A stretch of DNA of 64,000 nucleotides from Bacillus sp. FJAT-27916 (GCF_001183965.1 NZ_LFZV01000001.1:2061871-2125870), one strand, 5' to 3'. Numbered from the stretch's first letter, positions 42,108 through 51,083 are shown. Numbers and translations are program-made. The notes: generated by a model from the sequence alone, not told the origin.

Positions 42108-43556
42108 TTACTGATTCTGTAAAGGTCTCCCCGATTGTCTTGGAGCAGTCAATAAGCTTGCTGCCACATAGACCAAGAAGGAGAAGACGATTGGCAGGAC
42201 AACGGAATGCATGCCAAAGGGGGTTGGATAGTATTGATCAATGATAATAAATGATCCCATTCCGACAATCATTGAAGCAATGGCGCCATATTTATTTCCC
42301 TTTTCCCAGTACAATCCCATGACAACCGGCCAGATGAAGACCGATTCAAGTCCGCCAAAAGCGAAAAGATTGAGCCAGATAATTAAATCGGGCGGCGTCA
42401 TAGCAAAAAGGACAACGGATAAACCAACAATGGTTGTCACAAAAAAGCTAATGGTCTTGATTTGTTTCTCAGATGAATCTGGTTTTATATAATTGACATA
42501 CAAATCCTTCACGACAGTCGCACTCACTAAGATAAGGAGGGAATCCACTGTCGACATGATTGCTGCCATTGGAGCAGCAAGGACAATTCCTGCCACAAAG
42601 GCAGGCAGAACATCCATCGCGAGCGTCGGCATAACTGTATCGGCTACCTCAATCCCTGGCAGAACGGCCCGGGCGAGCACACCAATCAGATGCATGCCAA
42701 GCATGACCGCACCAATCACAATCGTACCGATGATGATCGCTGTATGCATGCCTTTTGAGTCCTTATATGACATAGCCCTCATACTAATTTGCGGGAGACC
42801 GACAACACCTACCCCGACCAGTATCCAGAAGGAGGATACATAAAGAGGTGTCAGGTCTTGATCAGCGCCAAAAGGTGAGACGAGATTCGGATTCTCTGCC
42901 ACGAGATCTGACATGATATTTTCCATTCCGCCTCCGGCAATGATTGTCGCAACAAGCAAAATGATGGTACCTACCAGCATGACAATTCCTTGTACCGTAT
43001 CCGTCAATGCAACCGCTCGGAAGCCCCCGATAATCACATAAACAAGGACCGATGCCGCAAAGATAAATAACGCTGTCCTGTAAGGCAGTCCAGTAAGAGA
43101 CTCAATTAAGCGCGCACCTCCCACCCATTGAGAGGTCATTGAAGCGAATAAGAAGATAATGATACTAAGCGATGAAATAATGACAACAGCATCACTCTTA
43201 TAACGCCCCTTCAAATAATCCACCATCGTAATGGCTTTGTACTTGCGCGCCATAATCGCAAATTTCTTTCCAAGGATCATGAGGACAAAATAACCTGCTG
43301 CCAGCTGGGCCATCGATAAAAGCACCCAGCCAAGTCCTCTCGTGTATGCAACCCCCGGCCCTCCAATAAAGCTAGAAGCACTTCCATATGTCGCCATCAT
43401 CGTCATGGCGAGTACAAATCCTCCTAGCTGGCGGCCGCCAAGAAAGTATTCCTGAAGAAAGGAATTGCTATGATTGACACGGCTATTCGCATAAAAACCA
43501 ATGATAAAGATAATGACCAAAAAGATGGCGAGCGGCAGGATCACTTCCCAATTCAT
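42108..43556 (-). CDS. panF: Sodium/pantothenate symporter PanF
   Basis: 482 aa with 12-13 spans of the sodium:solute symporter family. MTMMATYGSASSFIGGPGVAYTRGLGWVLL and YVIIGGFRAVALTDTVQGIVMLVG are PanF/SSS signatures. It imports pantothenate for coenzyme A synthesis. It overlaps yhdT by 4 bases, as in other bacteria where yhdT precedes panF. Confidence 0.95.
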   Translation of the reverse strand: MNWEVILPLAIFLVIIFIIGFYANSRVNHSNSFLQEYFLGGRQLGGFVLAMTMMATYGSASSFIGGPGVAYTRGLGWVLLSMAQLAAGYFVLMILGKKFAIMARKYKAITMVDYLKGRYKSDAVVIISSLSIIIFLFASMTSQWVGGARLIESLTGLPYRTALFIFAASVLVYVIIGGFRAVALTDTVQGIVMLVGTIILLVATIIAGGGMENIMSDLVAENPNLVSPFGADQDLTPLYVSSFWILVGVGVVGLPQISMRAMSYKDSKGMHTAIIIGTIVIGAVMLGMHLIGVLARAVLPGIEVADTVMPTLAMDVLPAFVAGIVLAAPMAAIMSTVDSLLILVSATVVKDLYVNYIKPDSSEKQIKTISFFVTTIVGLSVVLFAMTPPDLIIWLNLFAFGGLESVFIWPVVMGLYWEKGNKYGAIASMIVGMGSFIIIDQYYPTPFGMHSVVLPIVFSFLVYVAASLLTAPRQSGRPLQNQ

Positions 43557-43822
43557 TCTTCTTCCCCGCCTTCCTCATCATCAAATGATACTTCCTTAAA
43601 TAAAAATTTTACGACACATGTAACCAGCACAACCATAAGGATAAAGCCGATGACACAGCTGTAAAAGAACCAGGCAGGCATGCCTAATATGTATGTATAA
43701 GATTTCGGATCGCCACCGCCCATGCCATAGGCAAAGGCATACCACCATATAAAGTTGATTAACACGAGGATGATGCCGATGATGGCTTCCCGGTTGGCGA
43801 TTTTAAAACGTTTGTCTTTCAT
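43553..43822 (-). CDS. yhdT: YhdT family membrane protein (DUF997)
   Basis: 89 aa with two spans (about residues 13-33 and 50-75). FKIANREAIIGIILVLINFIWWYAFAYGMG, PSW-like pocket GMPAWFFYSC and an acidic C-terminus are typical of DUF997, which nearly always precedes panF. It may stabilise or regulate the symporter; this comes from gene linkage. Confidence 0.92.
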   Translation of the reverse strand: MKDKRFKIANREAIIGIILVLINFIWWYAFAYGMGGGDPKSYTYILGMPAWFFYSCVIGFILMVVLVTCVVKFLFKEVSFDDEEGGEEE

Positions 43823-43957
43823 TCCTTCCTCCTTCTGATCTTTGAAGCAAAATCACACAGATACTACCATTAAACCAATCTGGTTAAAAAAAAAGTAGGC
43901 ACAAAACATGGTAACCTATCCACAAATCACCACACTCTATTTTCTTATAAACACCAA

Positions 43958-43995
43958 CAAAAAACAAACCTGACTTTTCATACGAAAAGTCAGGT
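43958..43995 (-). terminator. Terminator of alsT
   Basis: An 11-bp perfect stem ACCTGACTTTT / AAAAGTCAGGT with a 6-nt loop. On the minus strand it is followed by TTGTTTTTTGTT. Confidence 0.8.
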
Positions 43996-44003
43996 CCAAA
44001 CCG

Positions 44004-45473
44004 TCAGGATATATTCGTTTTCTTTTCTTTATCCTCTTGCTCCCAATAATCAGCATTTTTGATGCCAAGCTCCTTTGGATTGAAGACCGGATCCTTGCCT
44101 TCTTTCCTCTGGCGCTCATAATCCTTCAGCGTGATTAAAGCCGGCTTCGCCAAGATCACGATGGCGATGATATTCAGCCACACCATGATTCCAAGGCCGA
44201 TATCTCCTAATGCCCATGCCAGGTTCGCCGTCTTGACAGCCCCATAGAAGGTAGCAGCCAGGATGACAATCTTCAGCAGGAAGATTGGTACATCCCCTTT
44301 ACGTTTCTTCAGTAAGTAGGCAATATTGGTCTCTGCAATATAGTAATAAGCCATGATCGTCGTGAAAGCGAAGAAGAACAAAGCAATCGCTACGAATCCG
44401 GAACCGAATCCAGGCAGAACCTCACTGACTGCCATCTGTGTGAACGGACGGCTCTCGTTGATTTCAGCTGTGTCTCCAAGATTATTGACAATCAAGGATT
44501 GTTCATCCTCTGCCGTGACATTATACATCCCCGTGAAGAGAATCATAAAGGCTGTCGCGGAGCAGACAAATAAGGTGTCAATATAAACGGAGAACGCTTG
44601 GACAAGTCCTTGTTTAGCTGGATGGGATACTTCCGCAGCGGCAGCCGGGTGGGCACCTGTACCCTGTCCTGCTTCATTGGAATACACGCCACGTTTAACG
44701 CCCCATGCAATGGCGCTTCCTAATAGGCCGCCAAAGACAGAATCCGCTCCGAAGGCACTGCTGACGATAAGAGAAATAACCCCAGGAACCTCCGTGATAT
44801 TAAAGGCAATAACAATTAGTGATACGAGAATATACCCGATAGCCATGAATGGAACGACGAGCTGGGCTGTTTGGGCAATCCGCTTAATGCCCCCTAGAAT
44901 GATAAAGCCCAAGAGAAGAACAATCACGCCACCTGTAATATATGTAGGAATATTGAAGGCTTCCTTAAAGCTGCCTGCAATCGCATTTGATTGAACACCC
45001 GGCATTAAGATTGCCATAGCGATAATCGCTGCACCGGCAAATAATACAGCAAACCATTTCCAGCCTATGCCTTTTTCAATATAATAAGCTGGCCCCCCGC
45101 GATAGACGCCATCTTTCTTTACCTTGTAGATTTGAGCTAACGTTGATTCCACAAAGGCACTCGAGGCGCCAATGAAGGCAATCGTCCACATCCAGAATAC
45201 CGCTCCCGGCCCCCCATAATAAATGGCCGAGGCAACCCCAGCGATATTCCCTGTTCCGACACGCCCAGAAAGGGAAATGGCTAACGCCTGAAAGGAGGAC
45301 ACCCCAGCGCTTGAGCTTTTGCCCTCAAACATTAACTTGACCATATCCTTCAAATGCCTCACCTGCAGAAATCTCGTTAAAATAGAGAAAATGAGACCGA
45401 CCCCTAATAAAATATAAATAACCGGCGTACTCCAAAAAACATCATTTGCTAGAAACTTAATGAATTCTTCCAA
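44004..45473 (-). CDS. alsT: Alanine/glycine (glutamine):cation symporter AlsT
   Basis: 489 aa with the AGCS family features: SISLSGRVGTGNIAGVASAIYYGGPGAVFWMW, the EAGQGTGAHPAAAAEVSHPAKQG segment and FAFTTIMAYYYIAE. It carries amino acids, probably alanine or glutamine, with Na+ or H+. alsT also lies next to the parEC block in B. subtilis, which agrees with the context. A hairpin-forming palindrome lies 70-107 bases upstream. The C-terminus is a short charged tail. Confidence 0.94.
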   Translation of the reverse strand: MEEFIKFLANDVFWSTPVIYILLGVGLIFSILTRFLQVRHLKDMVKLMFEGKSSSAGVSSFQALAISLSGRVGTGNIAGVASAIYYGGPGAVFWMWTIAFIGASSAFVESTLAQIYKVKKDGVYRGGPAYYIEKGIGWKWFAVLFAGAAIIAMAILMPGVQSNAIAGSFKEAFNIPTYITGGVIVLLLGFIILGGIKRIAQTAQLVVPFMAIGYILVSLIVIAFNITEVPGVISLIVSSAFGADSVFGGLLGSAIAWGVKRGVYSNEAGQGTGAHPAAAAEVSHPAKQGLVQAFSVYIDTLFVCSATAFMILFTGMYNVTAEDEQSLIVNNLGDTAEINESRPFTQMAVSEVLPGFGSGFVAIALFFFAFTTIMAYYYIAETNIAYLLKKRKGDVPIFLLKIVILAATFYGAVKTANLAWALGDIGLGIMVWLNIIAIVILAKPALITLKDYERQRKEGKDPVFNPKELGIKNADYWEQEDKEKKTNIS

Positions 45474-45542
45474 ACTAACACCCCTATCGTCTGAATATTT
45501 TTTATTTTATAATTATAAGGGAGAAGCAGTATTTTTTACCAT

Positions 45543-45580
45543 ATGACTTTATACCTATGAATAAATAGGCACAAAGTCAT
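45543..45580. promoter_or_regulatory. Palindrome upstream of alsT
   Basis: Nested arms ATGACTTT / AAAGTCAT and CCTAT / ATAGG form a 38-bp imperfect palindrome. On the minus strand its centre holds TATAAA, so it could be an operator lying over the alsT promoter. Regulator unknown. Confidence 0.4.
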
Positions 45581-45640
45581 TTTATGTCGAATTTATGTAT
45601 ATTTTGCAGACTACAGCACCCTTTGAACGAATGAAAAAAA

Positions 45641-45666
45641 TATAAAAAAATCCCCTCTAAAGGGGA
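45641..45666 (-). terminator. Terminator of the GlsB/YeaQ-like gene
   Basis: Stem TCCCCT / AGGGGA with a CTAA loop, followed on the minus strand by TTTTTTTATATTTTTTTC. Confidence 0.75.
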
Positions 45667-45674
45667 ATACCTGT

Positions 45675-45926
45675 CTAAGATCTATTTGTTACAGACATAA
45701 TCCAGCTCACTAATATACATGTGGCAACCGCTCCGATCAACGACGGAAGAATGAAAAATCCGCCCGTTTCCGGTCCGAATTCCCCCATTACGCCATTTCC
45801 GAACCACGCGCCAATCAATCCAGCCAAGAAATTGCCAATCCGAACATTTGGGATATCCTCTTCAGCTAACAAGCCCGCAAACCAGCCAATAAATCCGCCG
45901 ACAAATAAAATCCCCAAAAAAGACAT
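45675..45926 (-). CDS. GlsB/YeaQ/YmgE family membrane protein
   Basis: 83 aa from ATG 45926, with AAAGGAGG 10 nt upstream. Three spans and the family pattern FVGGFIGWFAGLL...GNFLAGLIGAWFGN...LPSLIGAVATCILVSW. It is also called the transglycosylase-associated family; it is stress-linked in several bacteria, with no known activity. The frame extends 64 codons upstream without support. Confidence 0.88.
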   Translation of the reverse strand: MSFLGILFVGGFIGWFAGLLAEEDIPNVRIGNFLAGLIGAWFGNGVMGEFGPETGGFFILPSLIGAVATCILVSWIMSVTNRS

Positions 45927-46101
45927 TGTTCTCAAGCCTCCTTTTTGCAGTATATGCTTGAAGGGAAGCGCTTGCTTTTCATTCAGCAGAAAACGGGGAT
46001 TGGCGGATTTATAACTTAACAGTGGCCAGATTCTTGTCTTGATTAAAATCCAATGAGGTATAATGGTAGCAGAAAAAATAGCGAAAAAGGAGAAACGATT
46101 A

Positions 46102-46842
46102 ATGAAAGCCGCCGTCATTGCAGATGTACATGGAAACGCTCCCGCACTAAAAGCGGTGCTTAAATCTATCGATGGGCAGAAGGATATTGACCATATTTAT
46201 TGTGCAGGAGACATGATTGGCATCGGTCCTGATTCGAATGAAGTTCTCCGACTTTTATTCTCAAGAACGGATGTTTCAATGGTGACAGGCAATCATGATG
46301 AGGCTGTTTTAGCCCTTCTAACCGGAGCGGAATATCCTAAGAGCCATGCCGAAACAAAGCTGCACCATCAGTGGATTGCCAAGCATCTTGACCCATCGTT
46401 CATCCCATTACTCAAAGGGTTGCCTAGGACACATAGACAGACAATCAATGGCTGTACATTGCTTTTGACACATTATCATATCAAACCTGATCGATTGCTT
46501 GACCCTATCGGCGAAGATCCATTCAGCGGGATTATAGAACCTTCGATGGATAATATGGTTTCTTTGTTTGCCGATGTTTCGGCAGATATCATCCTATTTG
46601 GGCACCATCACCCGCTGCATTACTTTAAGAATGACCTTGCCTGTTACGTAAATCCCGGCTCTCTCGGCTGCAGCCAAAAGGCCGCAGCACCTTATGCGGT
46701 GATCGATTTTACAACAAAGCCATTCAGCATCCAATTTGAAGAGGTATCTTACGATAAGACTGCATTTCTCGCTTCCTACGAAAAGCTGCAGGTTCCTGAC
46801 CGGAACTTTATTCTCCCAGTCTTCCATGGGGCAGTCACATGA
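46102..46842 (+). CDS. Metallophosphoesterase (calcineurin-like)
   Basis: 246 aa from ATG 46102, AAAGGAGA upstream. The metal-binding motifs are ADVHGNAPAL, CAGDMIGIGP, TGNHDEA, LTHYHI and FGHHHPLH, followed by VNPGSLGC. These are the blocks of the YfcE/MPP_PAE-like superfamily. It hydrolyses phosphodiesters or phosphoproteins. Substrate unknown. It diverges from the GlsB-like gene. Confidence 0.9.
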   Translation: MKAAVIADVHGNAPALKAVLKSIDGQKDIDHIYCAGDMIGIGPDSNEVLRLLFSRTDVSMVTGNHDEAVLALLTGAEYPKSHAETKLHHQWIAKHLDPSFIPLLKGLPRTHRQTINGCTLLLTHYHIKPDRLLDPIGEDPFSGIIEPSMDNMVSLFADVSADIILFGHHHPLHYFKNDLACYVNPGSLGCSQKAAAPYAVIDFTTKPFSIQFEEVSYDKTAFLASYEKLQVPDRNFILPVFHGAVT

Positions 46843-46891
46843 GAAAATTCTCTATCGGCCCTGCCGGTAAGCCTAATCAACTCACCAGATT

Positions 46892-46926
46892 CAAAAAAAG
46901 TGCCGCAGCCATAGTCTGCAGCACTT
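46892..46926 (-). terminator. Terminator of the membrane-anchored protein gene
   Basis: Stem AAGTGC-GCAG / CTGC-GCACTT. On the minus strand TTTTTTTGAATC follows. It is 10 bases past the stop. Confidence 0.8.
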
Positions 46927-46936
46927 CCTTCATGCA

Positions 46937-47437
46937 TTATTCCGGTTTCCCTATGGTTTCTGTTACACCGAAGACTGTATCGGTTTCCTTATACCGATTG
47001 ACCGCGATGTCCAAATCATGAAAATAGCGATGCAGGAGCCGCACCTGCTCCTTATCCGGATTGGTCGATGTTTCTTTCGCCAGCTGATGAATCGTCTTCA
47101 TATCGCCTTCAAGCTGTTTGTCGACAATGCCTTTCTTAAGTGCCTCTCCTGATTCCTTAAACACTCGTTTAGAGAGTGTGATCGCTTTGTCCTGGTCCAA
47201 CCCATCAATATTGCCATAGCCGGTAAGATTATTGTACTGCTCATGGGTATCCGCAATCATGGCAGCAAGATCATCTGTCACACCTGTTGGAGGGTCTTTC
47301 TCCAATTGGGCCTTCAGGTCTTCCTGGGGCTTAATATGATTGAAGTACATATATATTCCTGCTCCCCCGGCAACGAGCAGCCCAACCGCGACAACGCTCC
47401 AAAGCATGGCTTTTGAGTATCGTCCTTTTTTCTTCAT
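46937..47437 (-). CDS. Hypothetical membrane-anchored protein
   Basis: 166 aa: a basic N-terminus (MKKKGRYSKAM), one span (about residues 11-33, LWSVVAVGLLVAGGAGIYMYF) and a helical extracytoplasmic domain. The anchor lacks a cleavage site, so it stays membrane-bound. No family is recognised. It follows the lacI-type gene by 78 bases in the same direction. Confidence 0.75.
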   Translation of the reverse strand: MKKKGRYSKAMLWSVVAVGLLVAGGAGIYMYFNHIKPQEDLKAQLEKDPPTGVTDDLAAMIADTHEQYNNLTGYGNIDGLDQDKAITLSKRVFKESGEALKKGIVDKQLEGDMKTIHQLAKETSTNPDKEQVRLLHRYFHDLDIAVNRYKETDTVFGVTETIGKPE

Positions 47438-47515
47438 TTTGAACCGCCCACTTTTTGTTTTTTTGTTTGGCTATACTATTTACCCGCTGTGGCAGCTTTT
47501 GATTCCACTATCGAA

Positions 47516-48478
47516 TTAAACGGAGTGATGAACAGGCAGTAAAATCCTGACCGAACTTCCCTGCTTTCCGCGAAGCCGCTCCATCAGCAATCGCGCCCCC
47601 CATTCCCCTAGTTCCTCCGCAGGCATTTGAATAACCCTTAATGGTTTTTCGGAATAAGCAGCTTCATGCTGGCCAGGAAAAGATAACACAGACACTTCCG
47701 ATACCCTCTCTTCCTGCAAGGCTTGTACAACTCCTAGAGCCAATAGGTCTCCATCGGCAAATATCGCTTCCGGAAGCTGAGAAGATCCAATCATGCCCTT
47801 CATCTGCTCGTATCCTGCCTCTATTCTGTCCTCACATAAATAGGTCCTTGACTCCAGCAGTCCCTTCTTTTGCATCGTCTCCTGAAAATACTGTCTCCTT
47901 TTATGAGAGCCGTCGCTTCCCATATAGGCAATACGGGTTAAACCTGCTGTGATAAATGAAGTAACAGCAAACTCTATGACTCTCTCATGGTCAATATCCA
48001 CACAATCATAACGCGTTTGATCAGGACAGCCGCTAACAAAGACAATCTGTTCAAACCGTCTTCTCATATAAGCTGCCTCTTCTTCTGCAACCGGACCTAT
48101 TACGATAACCCCTTTAACAGGGAAAGGAACATCCATATGCTCCTCATAACGGAGCATATACATCTTTTTCTTCCCCAAACGTGTTAATTCCTGCTCAATT
48201 CCCTTTCGCACAGATAAATAGAATGGATTTCTAACCTCTTCCTCTACACTGAGGGCGAGCACAATCAAGATGATTTCCTCTGCTTGTTCACTATCTGTTA
48301 TTTCTTGTTCCAGCGCCCGGCGCTCATAAACCGTCCGATAACCGAGCTCCTTTGCCGCCTGAAATATTTTCTCTCTTGTTGCTTCCTTCACCGTGATGGA
48401 TGGATCGTGATTTAACACTCTTGAAACGGTTGCAGGTGATACACCAACATGCTTGGCAATCCCTTTAATTGTCACCAT
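47516..48478 (-). CDS. LacI-family transcriptional regulator
   Basis: 320 aa from ATG 48478, AGGTGG 8 nt upstream. The helix-turn-helix is VTIKGIAKHVGVSPATVSRVLNHDPSITVKEATREKI, followed by a periplasmic-binding-like effector domain (GVIVIGPV, VDIDHERV). It should bind a sugar or derivative. No sugar genes adjoin it, so the regulon is elsewhere. A perfect 23-bp palindrome 22 bases upstream of the start suggests autoregulation. Confidence 0.9.
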   Translation of the reverse strand: MVTIKGIAKHVGVSPATVSRVLNHDPSITVKEATREKIFQAAKELGYRTVYERRALEQEITDSEQAEEIILIVLALSVEEEVRNPFYLSVRKGIEQELTRLGKKKMYMLRYEEHMDVPFPVKGVIVIGPVAEEEAAYMRRRFEQIVFVSGCPDQTRYDCVDIDHERVIEFAVTSFITAGLTRIAYMGSDGSHKRRQYFQETMQKKGLLESRTYLCEDRIEAGYEQMKGMIGSSQLPEAIFADGDLLALGVVQALQEERVSEVSVLSFPGQHEAAYSEKPLRVIQMPAEELGEWGARLLMERLRGKQGSSVRILLPVHHSV

Positions 48479-48499
48479 TCCTAAAACCACCTCATTTGG

Positions 48500-48522
48500 T
48501 GCAGGTAAAACTTTTACCTGCA
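48500..48522. promoter_or_regulatory. 23-bp perfect palindrome (putative LacI-type operator)
   Basis: TGCAGGTAAAA-C-TTTTACCTGCA, 11-bp arms around one central base, 22 bases before the regulator's start codon. A further GGTAAA repeat lies next to it. The spacing fits autorepression. Confidence 0.7.
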
Positions 48523-48673
48523 TTTACCTTTAACATAAGCGTATCACTAAATATTTATTAATGGCAATCTATTATCTGTTTCTTCTGATATATCTATATA
48601 ACAATGAATTAAATAAAAGATGAAAATTTGTAAATTATATATAATTGGTGTAATAATATACTTTTGAACAAGA

Positions 48674-48703
48674 GAAAAACCGATTCCAATCGAATCGGTT
48701 TTC
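48674..48703 (-). terminator. Terminator downstream of the pdxH-like pseudogene
   Basis: Stem AAACCGATTC / GAATCGGTTT. On the minus strand TTTTTCTC follows. It is about 10 bases past the pseudogene end. Confidence 0.8.
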
Positions 48704-48713
48704 AGACTCAATG

Positions 48714-49360
48714 CTAGTTTACTAAATCTGTTAAAGGTGATAACTGGTTCTTCAACCAGCTATGATTCTGTCGATAAAACGTAAGCCTTATATGCTTACG
48801 GTCTGTTTAAGCCAGCCAGAATAGACAGTCCAAGTTGGAGAAATAGCCTCATGATTATCTTCCAGCCATTTTACCTTTTCTGTTAAAAGTTCTTTAAGGA
48901 GCTGAGGATCATACAGAGGCGCCCTTTGTTTATCCAGCAATGCAACGGCTCTTGCAGTCTTTCCCCTATGCAAGAAGTGTGCCTTATTGATAGCCTCATC
49001 CATTCTTTCAATCCTCCCGCGTATCCTTACTTGCCGGCCTATTTCAGACCAATAAAATGGTAAGGAACCCTTTGGATTGTACCTGATCTGCTGTCCTTTT
49101 TTACTCGACGAATTAGAGGCAAAATATCAGCCTTCCTCCTCTACGTCCTTCAAGATTAACACCCTTGCATCAGGATATCCATCTTGATCGATGGTCGATA
49201 ATGTCATCGCATGCGGCTCATAGATGCCATATTGAACAGCTGACTGAAACCATTCTAAAAAAAGGATGTACGGACATCCGCCGGCTTCATTGGCCTTACA
49301 TTCAAAAAATGGTCCTGCTAGGGTCTGACTCCCTTTAATGACGGCTCTAATATTCTCCAT
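48714..49360 (-). pseudogene. Disrupted pyridoxamine 5'-phosphate oxidase-like gene
   Basis: The reading frame starts at ATG 49360 with a GGAG and encodes the start of a PNPOx-like oxidase (LFLEWFQSAVQYG, EPHAMTLSTIDQDGYPDARVLILKDV). It stops after VEEEG near 49127, and the protein goes on in a second frame (YFASNSSSKKGQQIRYNPKG..SLPFYWSEIGRQVRIRGRIE) to about 48790. A third frame then gives TDRKHIRLTFYRQNHSW, as in the family C-terminus, ending at 48714. So it has at least two frameshifts, and a few residues are missing near the second. Sequencing errors cannot be excluded. Confidence 0.82.
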
Positions 49361-49396
49361 GGTCTACTCCGCTTCGACCTTCCTATTTTCAAAGGT

Positions 49397-49903
49397 TTAC
49401 AGCTTGCTTGAATAAAAAACATGCTCAACAGCCATCTCGCTTCCAAGGCGGATAATGGCGAAGGAATAGTGCTCCTGCCATCTCTTATCCGTAGGAGAAC
49501 CTGGATTAAGGAGAAGGATTCCATTGACCTCTTTTAATAGTGGAATATGGGAATGACCGAATAGAATCAAGTCTACTTCCTCATCTGCGAATGCGGCCAG
49601 TGCCCGCTGCTCGGTTGTTCCTTTTTTGCCATGACCATGAACGATTCCGATTCGAAAGTCTTCAAACGTCCGTACTTTCTGAAGACCAAACTTTCCGACC
49701 AGCTCTCCGCTATCCACATTTCCGCAAACGCCATCGACTGGGGCAAATTTCTTTAGCTCCTCATAGACATCCATCGTCTGCCAATCACCTGCATGCAAAA
49801 TATAATCAGCATCCTTTAGCTCCTCGACCAGCCTTCCTGGCAGGGACTTTGCCATCCTCGGCATATGTGTGTCTGATAGAGCAATGATCTTCATTTCCTT
49901 CAC
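49397..49903 (-). CDS. YfcE-type phosphodiesterase
   Basis: 168 aa. MKIIALSDTHMPRM (metal-binding DxH), HAGDWQT, CGNVDSGE, IVHGHG and LFGHSHIP are the calcineurin-like metal ligands of the YfcE/MJ0936 group. A GTG at 49903 overlaps the upstream stop codon (GTGA); the ATG three codons later is an alternative start. It is probably coupled to the YcxB-like gene. Confidence 0.9.
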   Translation of the reverse strand: MKEMKIIALSDTHMPRMAKSLPGRLVEELKDADYILHAGDWQTMDVYEELKKFAPVDGVCGNVDSGELVGKFGLQKVRTFEDFRIGIVHGHGKKGTTEQRALAAFADEEVDLILFGHSHIPLLKEVNGILLLNPGSPTDKRWQEHYSFAIIRLGSEMAVEHVFYSSKL

Positions 49904-50442
49904 CTGCCTCCCCTCTCCTTCCCTTGATAATCTTTAAGGTCAGATTGGAAGTTTTCCCAAGCTTCCTTGTCTCCAAAGATTCTCCTTGGAATCATAATGG
50001 CTGTAAACTCACTCACATGAATAAACACATATAAAGAAGTTACGTAAACCTCTTTAACCACACTCCATTGATAGATGATGTCTTTCATTCCATCCGTTTG
50101 CTCCGTGATTCCATTTTGATTGATTTCTATCTTTTTCTCGCCGTAAACACCCTCATTTTTCCCCTTCGCGTGGAATTTTCGGAGCCTCCTGCCAATCCAG
50201 CGATAAATAAAAAAGGAATAACCTTTAGACAAAAGGAAAGATAGAATGATCCAGATCCCGTAATAAATCAGCCAATTAGAGGGAGGCCAAACAAAGAATC
50301 CTGCAGCTCCCAGCAGGAGGAGCACGATGAAAAAGCGAACCTGCCTCCCCTTTACAACAAATCTAAACTGCGGTGATGTATGACTCATATGTATATAATA
50401 TTGGACGATGTCCTCAAGCCTTACCTCGTAGTGAAATTTCAT
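49900..50442 (-). CDS. YcxB-like membrane protein
   Basis: 180 aa, starting MKFHYEVRLEDIVQYYIHMSHTSPQ. Two spans (about residues 36-53 and 58-76), then a PH-like cytosolic domain with the YcxB C-terminal pattern GVYGEKKIEINQNGITEQTDGMKDIIYQWSVVKEVYVTSLYVFIHVS in order and IPRRIFG. Function unknown. It overlaps the phosphodiesterase gene by 4 bases. GGGAGGAG lies upstream. Confidence 0.85.
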   Translation of the reverse strand: MKFHYEVRLEDIVQYYIHMSHTSPQFRFVVKGRQVRFFIVLLLLGAAGFFVWPPSNWLIYYGIWIILSFLLSKGYSFFIYRWIGRRLRKFHAKGKNEGVYGEKKIEINQNGITEQTDGMKDIIYQWSVVKEVYVTSLYVFIHVSEFTAIMIPRRIFGDKEAWENFQSDLKDYQGKERGGR

Positions 50443-50572
50443 AATAAATCGCTCTCCTCCCTTTTATTTTACAACAGTAAGAAGAAAGCAAGCAGCCAGA
50501 AGACATAAATCTCACCTGATTTTCTTCGCTGAGAAAGGCTGCCCAAGCATAAGCGACGTTATGCATGTGTGG

Positions 50573-50588
50573 TAACATAATAATGTTA
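50573..50588. repeat. 16-bp palindrome upstream of the YcxB-like gene
   Basis: TAACAT-AATA-ATGTTA lies about 130-145 bases before the YcxB-like start in a 185-base intergenic space. It is a possible operator; the regulator is unknown. Confidence 0.35.
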
Positions 50589-50607
50589 TGTAAAGTAAAT
50601 TTCATAA

Positions 50608-50634
50608 ACATAAAAGGATAGCCTAAGCTACCCT
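50608..50634 (-). terminator. Terminator of the staygreen-domain gene
   Basis: Stem AAGG-TAGC / GCTA-CCTT overlapping the stop codon. On the minus strand TTTTATG follows. Confidence 0.7.
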
Positions 50635-51083
50635 TCTTGATAATGCCTTGCCAATCCATAATACATCACTTGATTAAATTCAGGGTAAATGGAGCAGAAC
50701 TCAACTTGAACAGGGGCATTCAAAAGCCAAGGATAGTATCCAAATAACCCTTTATCTCCATTGATGATTCCTTTCAAAGCAAGCGGCATCTCCTCTTTAA
50801 AGATTGAATAGCGTGCACGCGCTTTATTCTCATCGAATTCCCCTGCGCTAATATGGACTGAACAAACCAGATAGTATTGCCCTCCTCTGATCTGCCAGGT
50901 CCCAATCACTTCATCACGCATCTTCCAGTCGATTTTCGAGGAGTCAATTCCGCCGCCAACACTTAGGAATAACTCGCCTGTTTCATCTGAATGGGTCAGT
51001 GTATACGTACGACCCTCCACTGGCCCTACGGTAACATAAGGGGGGATAAATATAACAGTCAAGCGATTTGTCAAAGCTGACAT
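50628..51083 (-). CDS. Staygreen domain protein
   Basis: 151 aa. The central and late motifs match the staygreen family (PF12638): GRTYTLTHSDETGELFLSVG, RDEVIGTW, YSIFKEEMPLALKGIINGDKGLF..YPWLLNAPVQVEF. Plant SGR enzymes remove Mg from chlorophyll; bacterial members without chlorophyll have no known substrate, though some have dechelatase activity in vitro. The ATG at 51083 is preceded by a weak GAGGG. Confidence 0.85.
   Translation of the reverse strand: MSALTNRLTVIFIPPYVTVGPVEGRTYTLTHSDETGELFLSVGGGIDSSKIDWKMRDEVIGTWQIRGGQYYLVCSVHISAGEFDENKARARYSIFKEEMPLALKGIINGDKGLFGYYPWLLNAPVQVEFCSIYPEFNQVMYYGLARHYQEG

Noticed and set aside
43868-43890. AACCA..TGGTT hairpin with an A-run
   Set aside because: The T-run precedes the hairpin on the only useful strand, so it is not a terminator.
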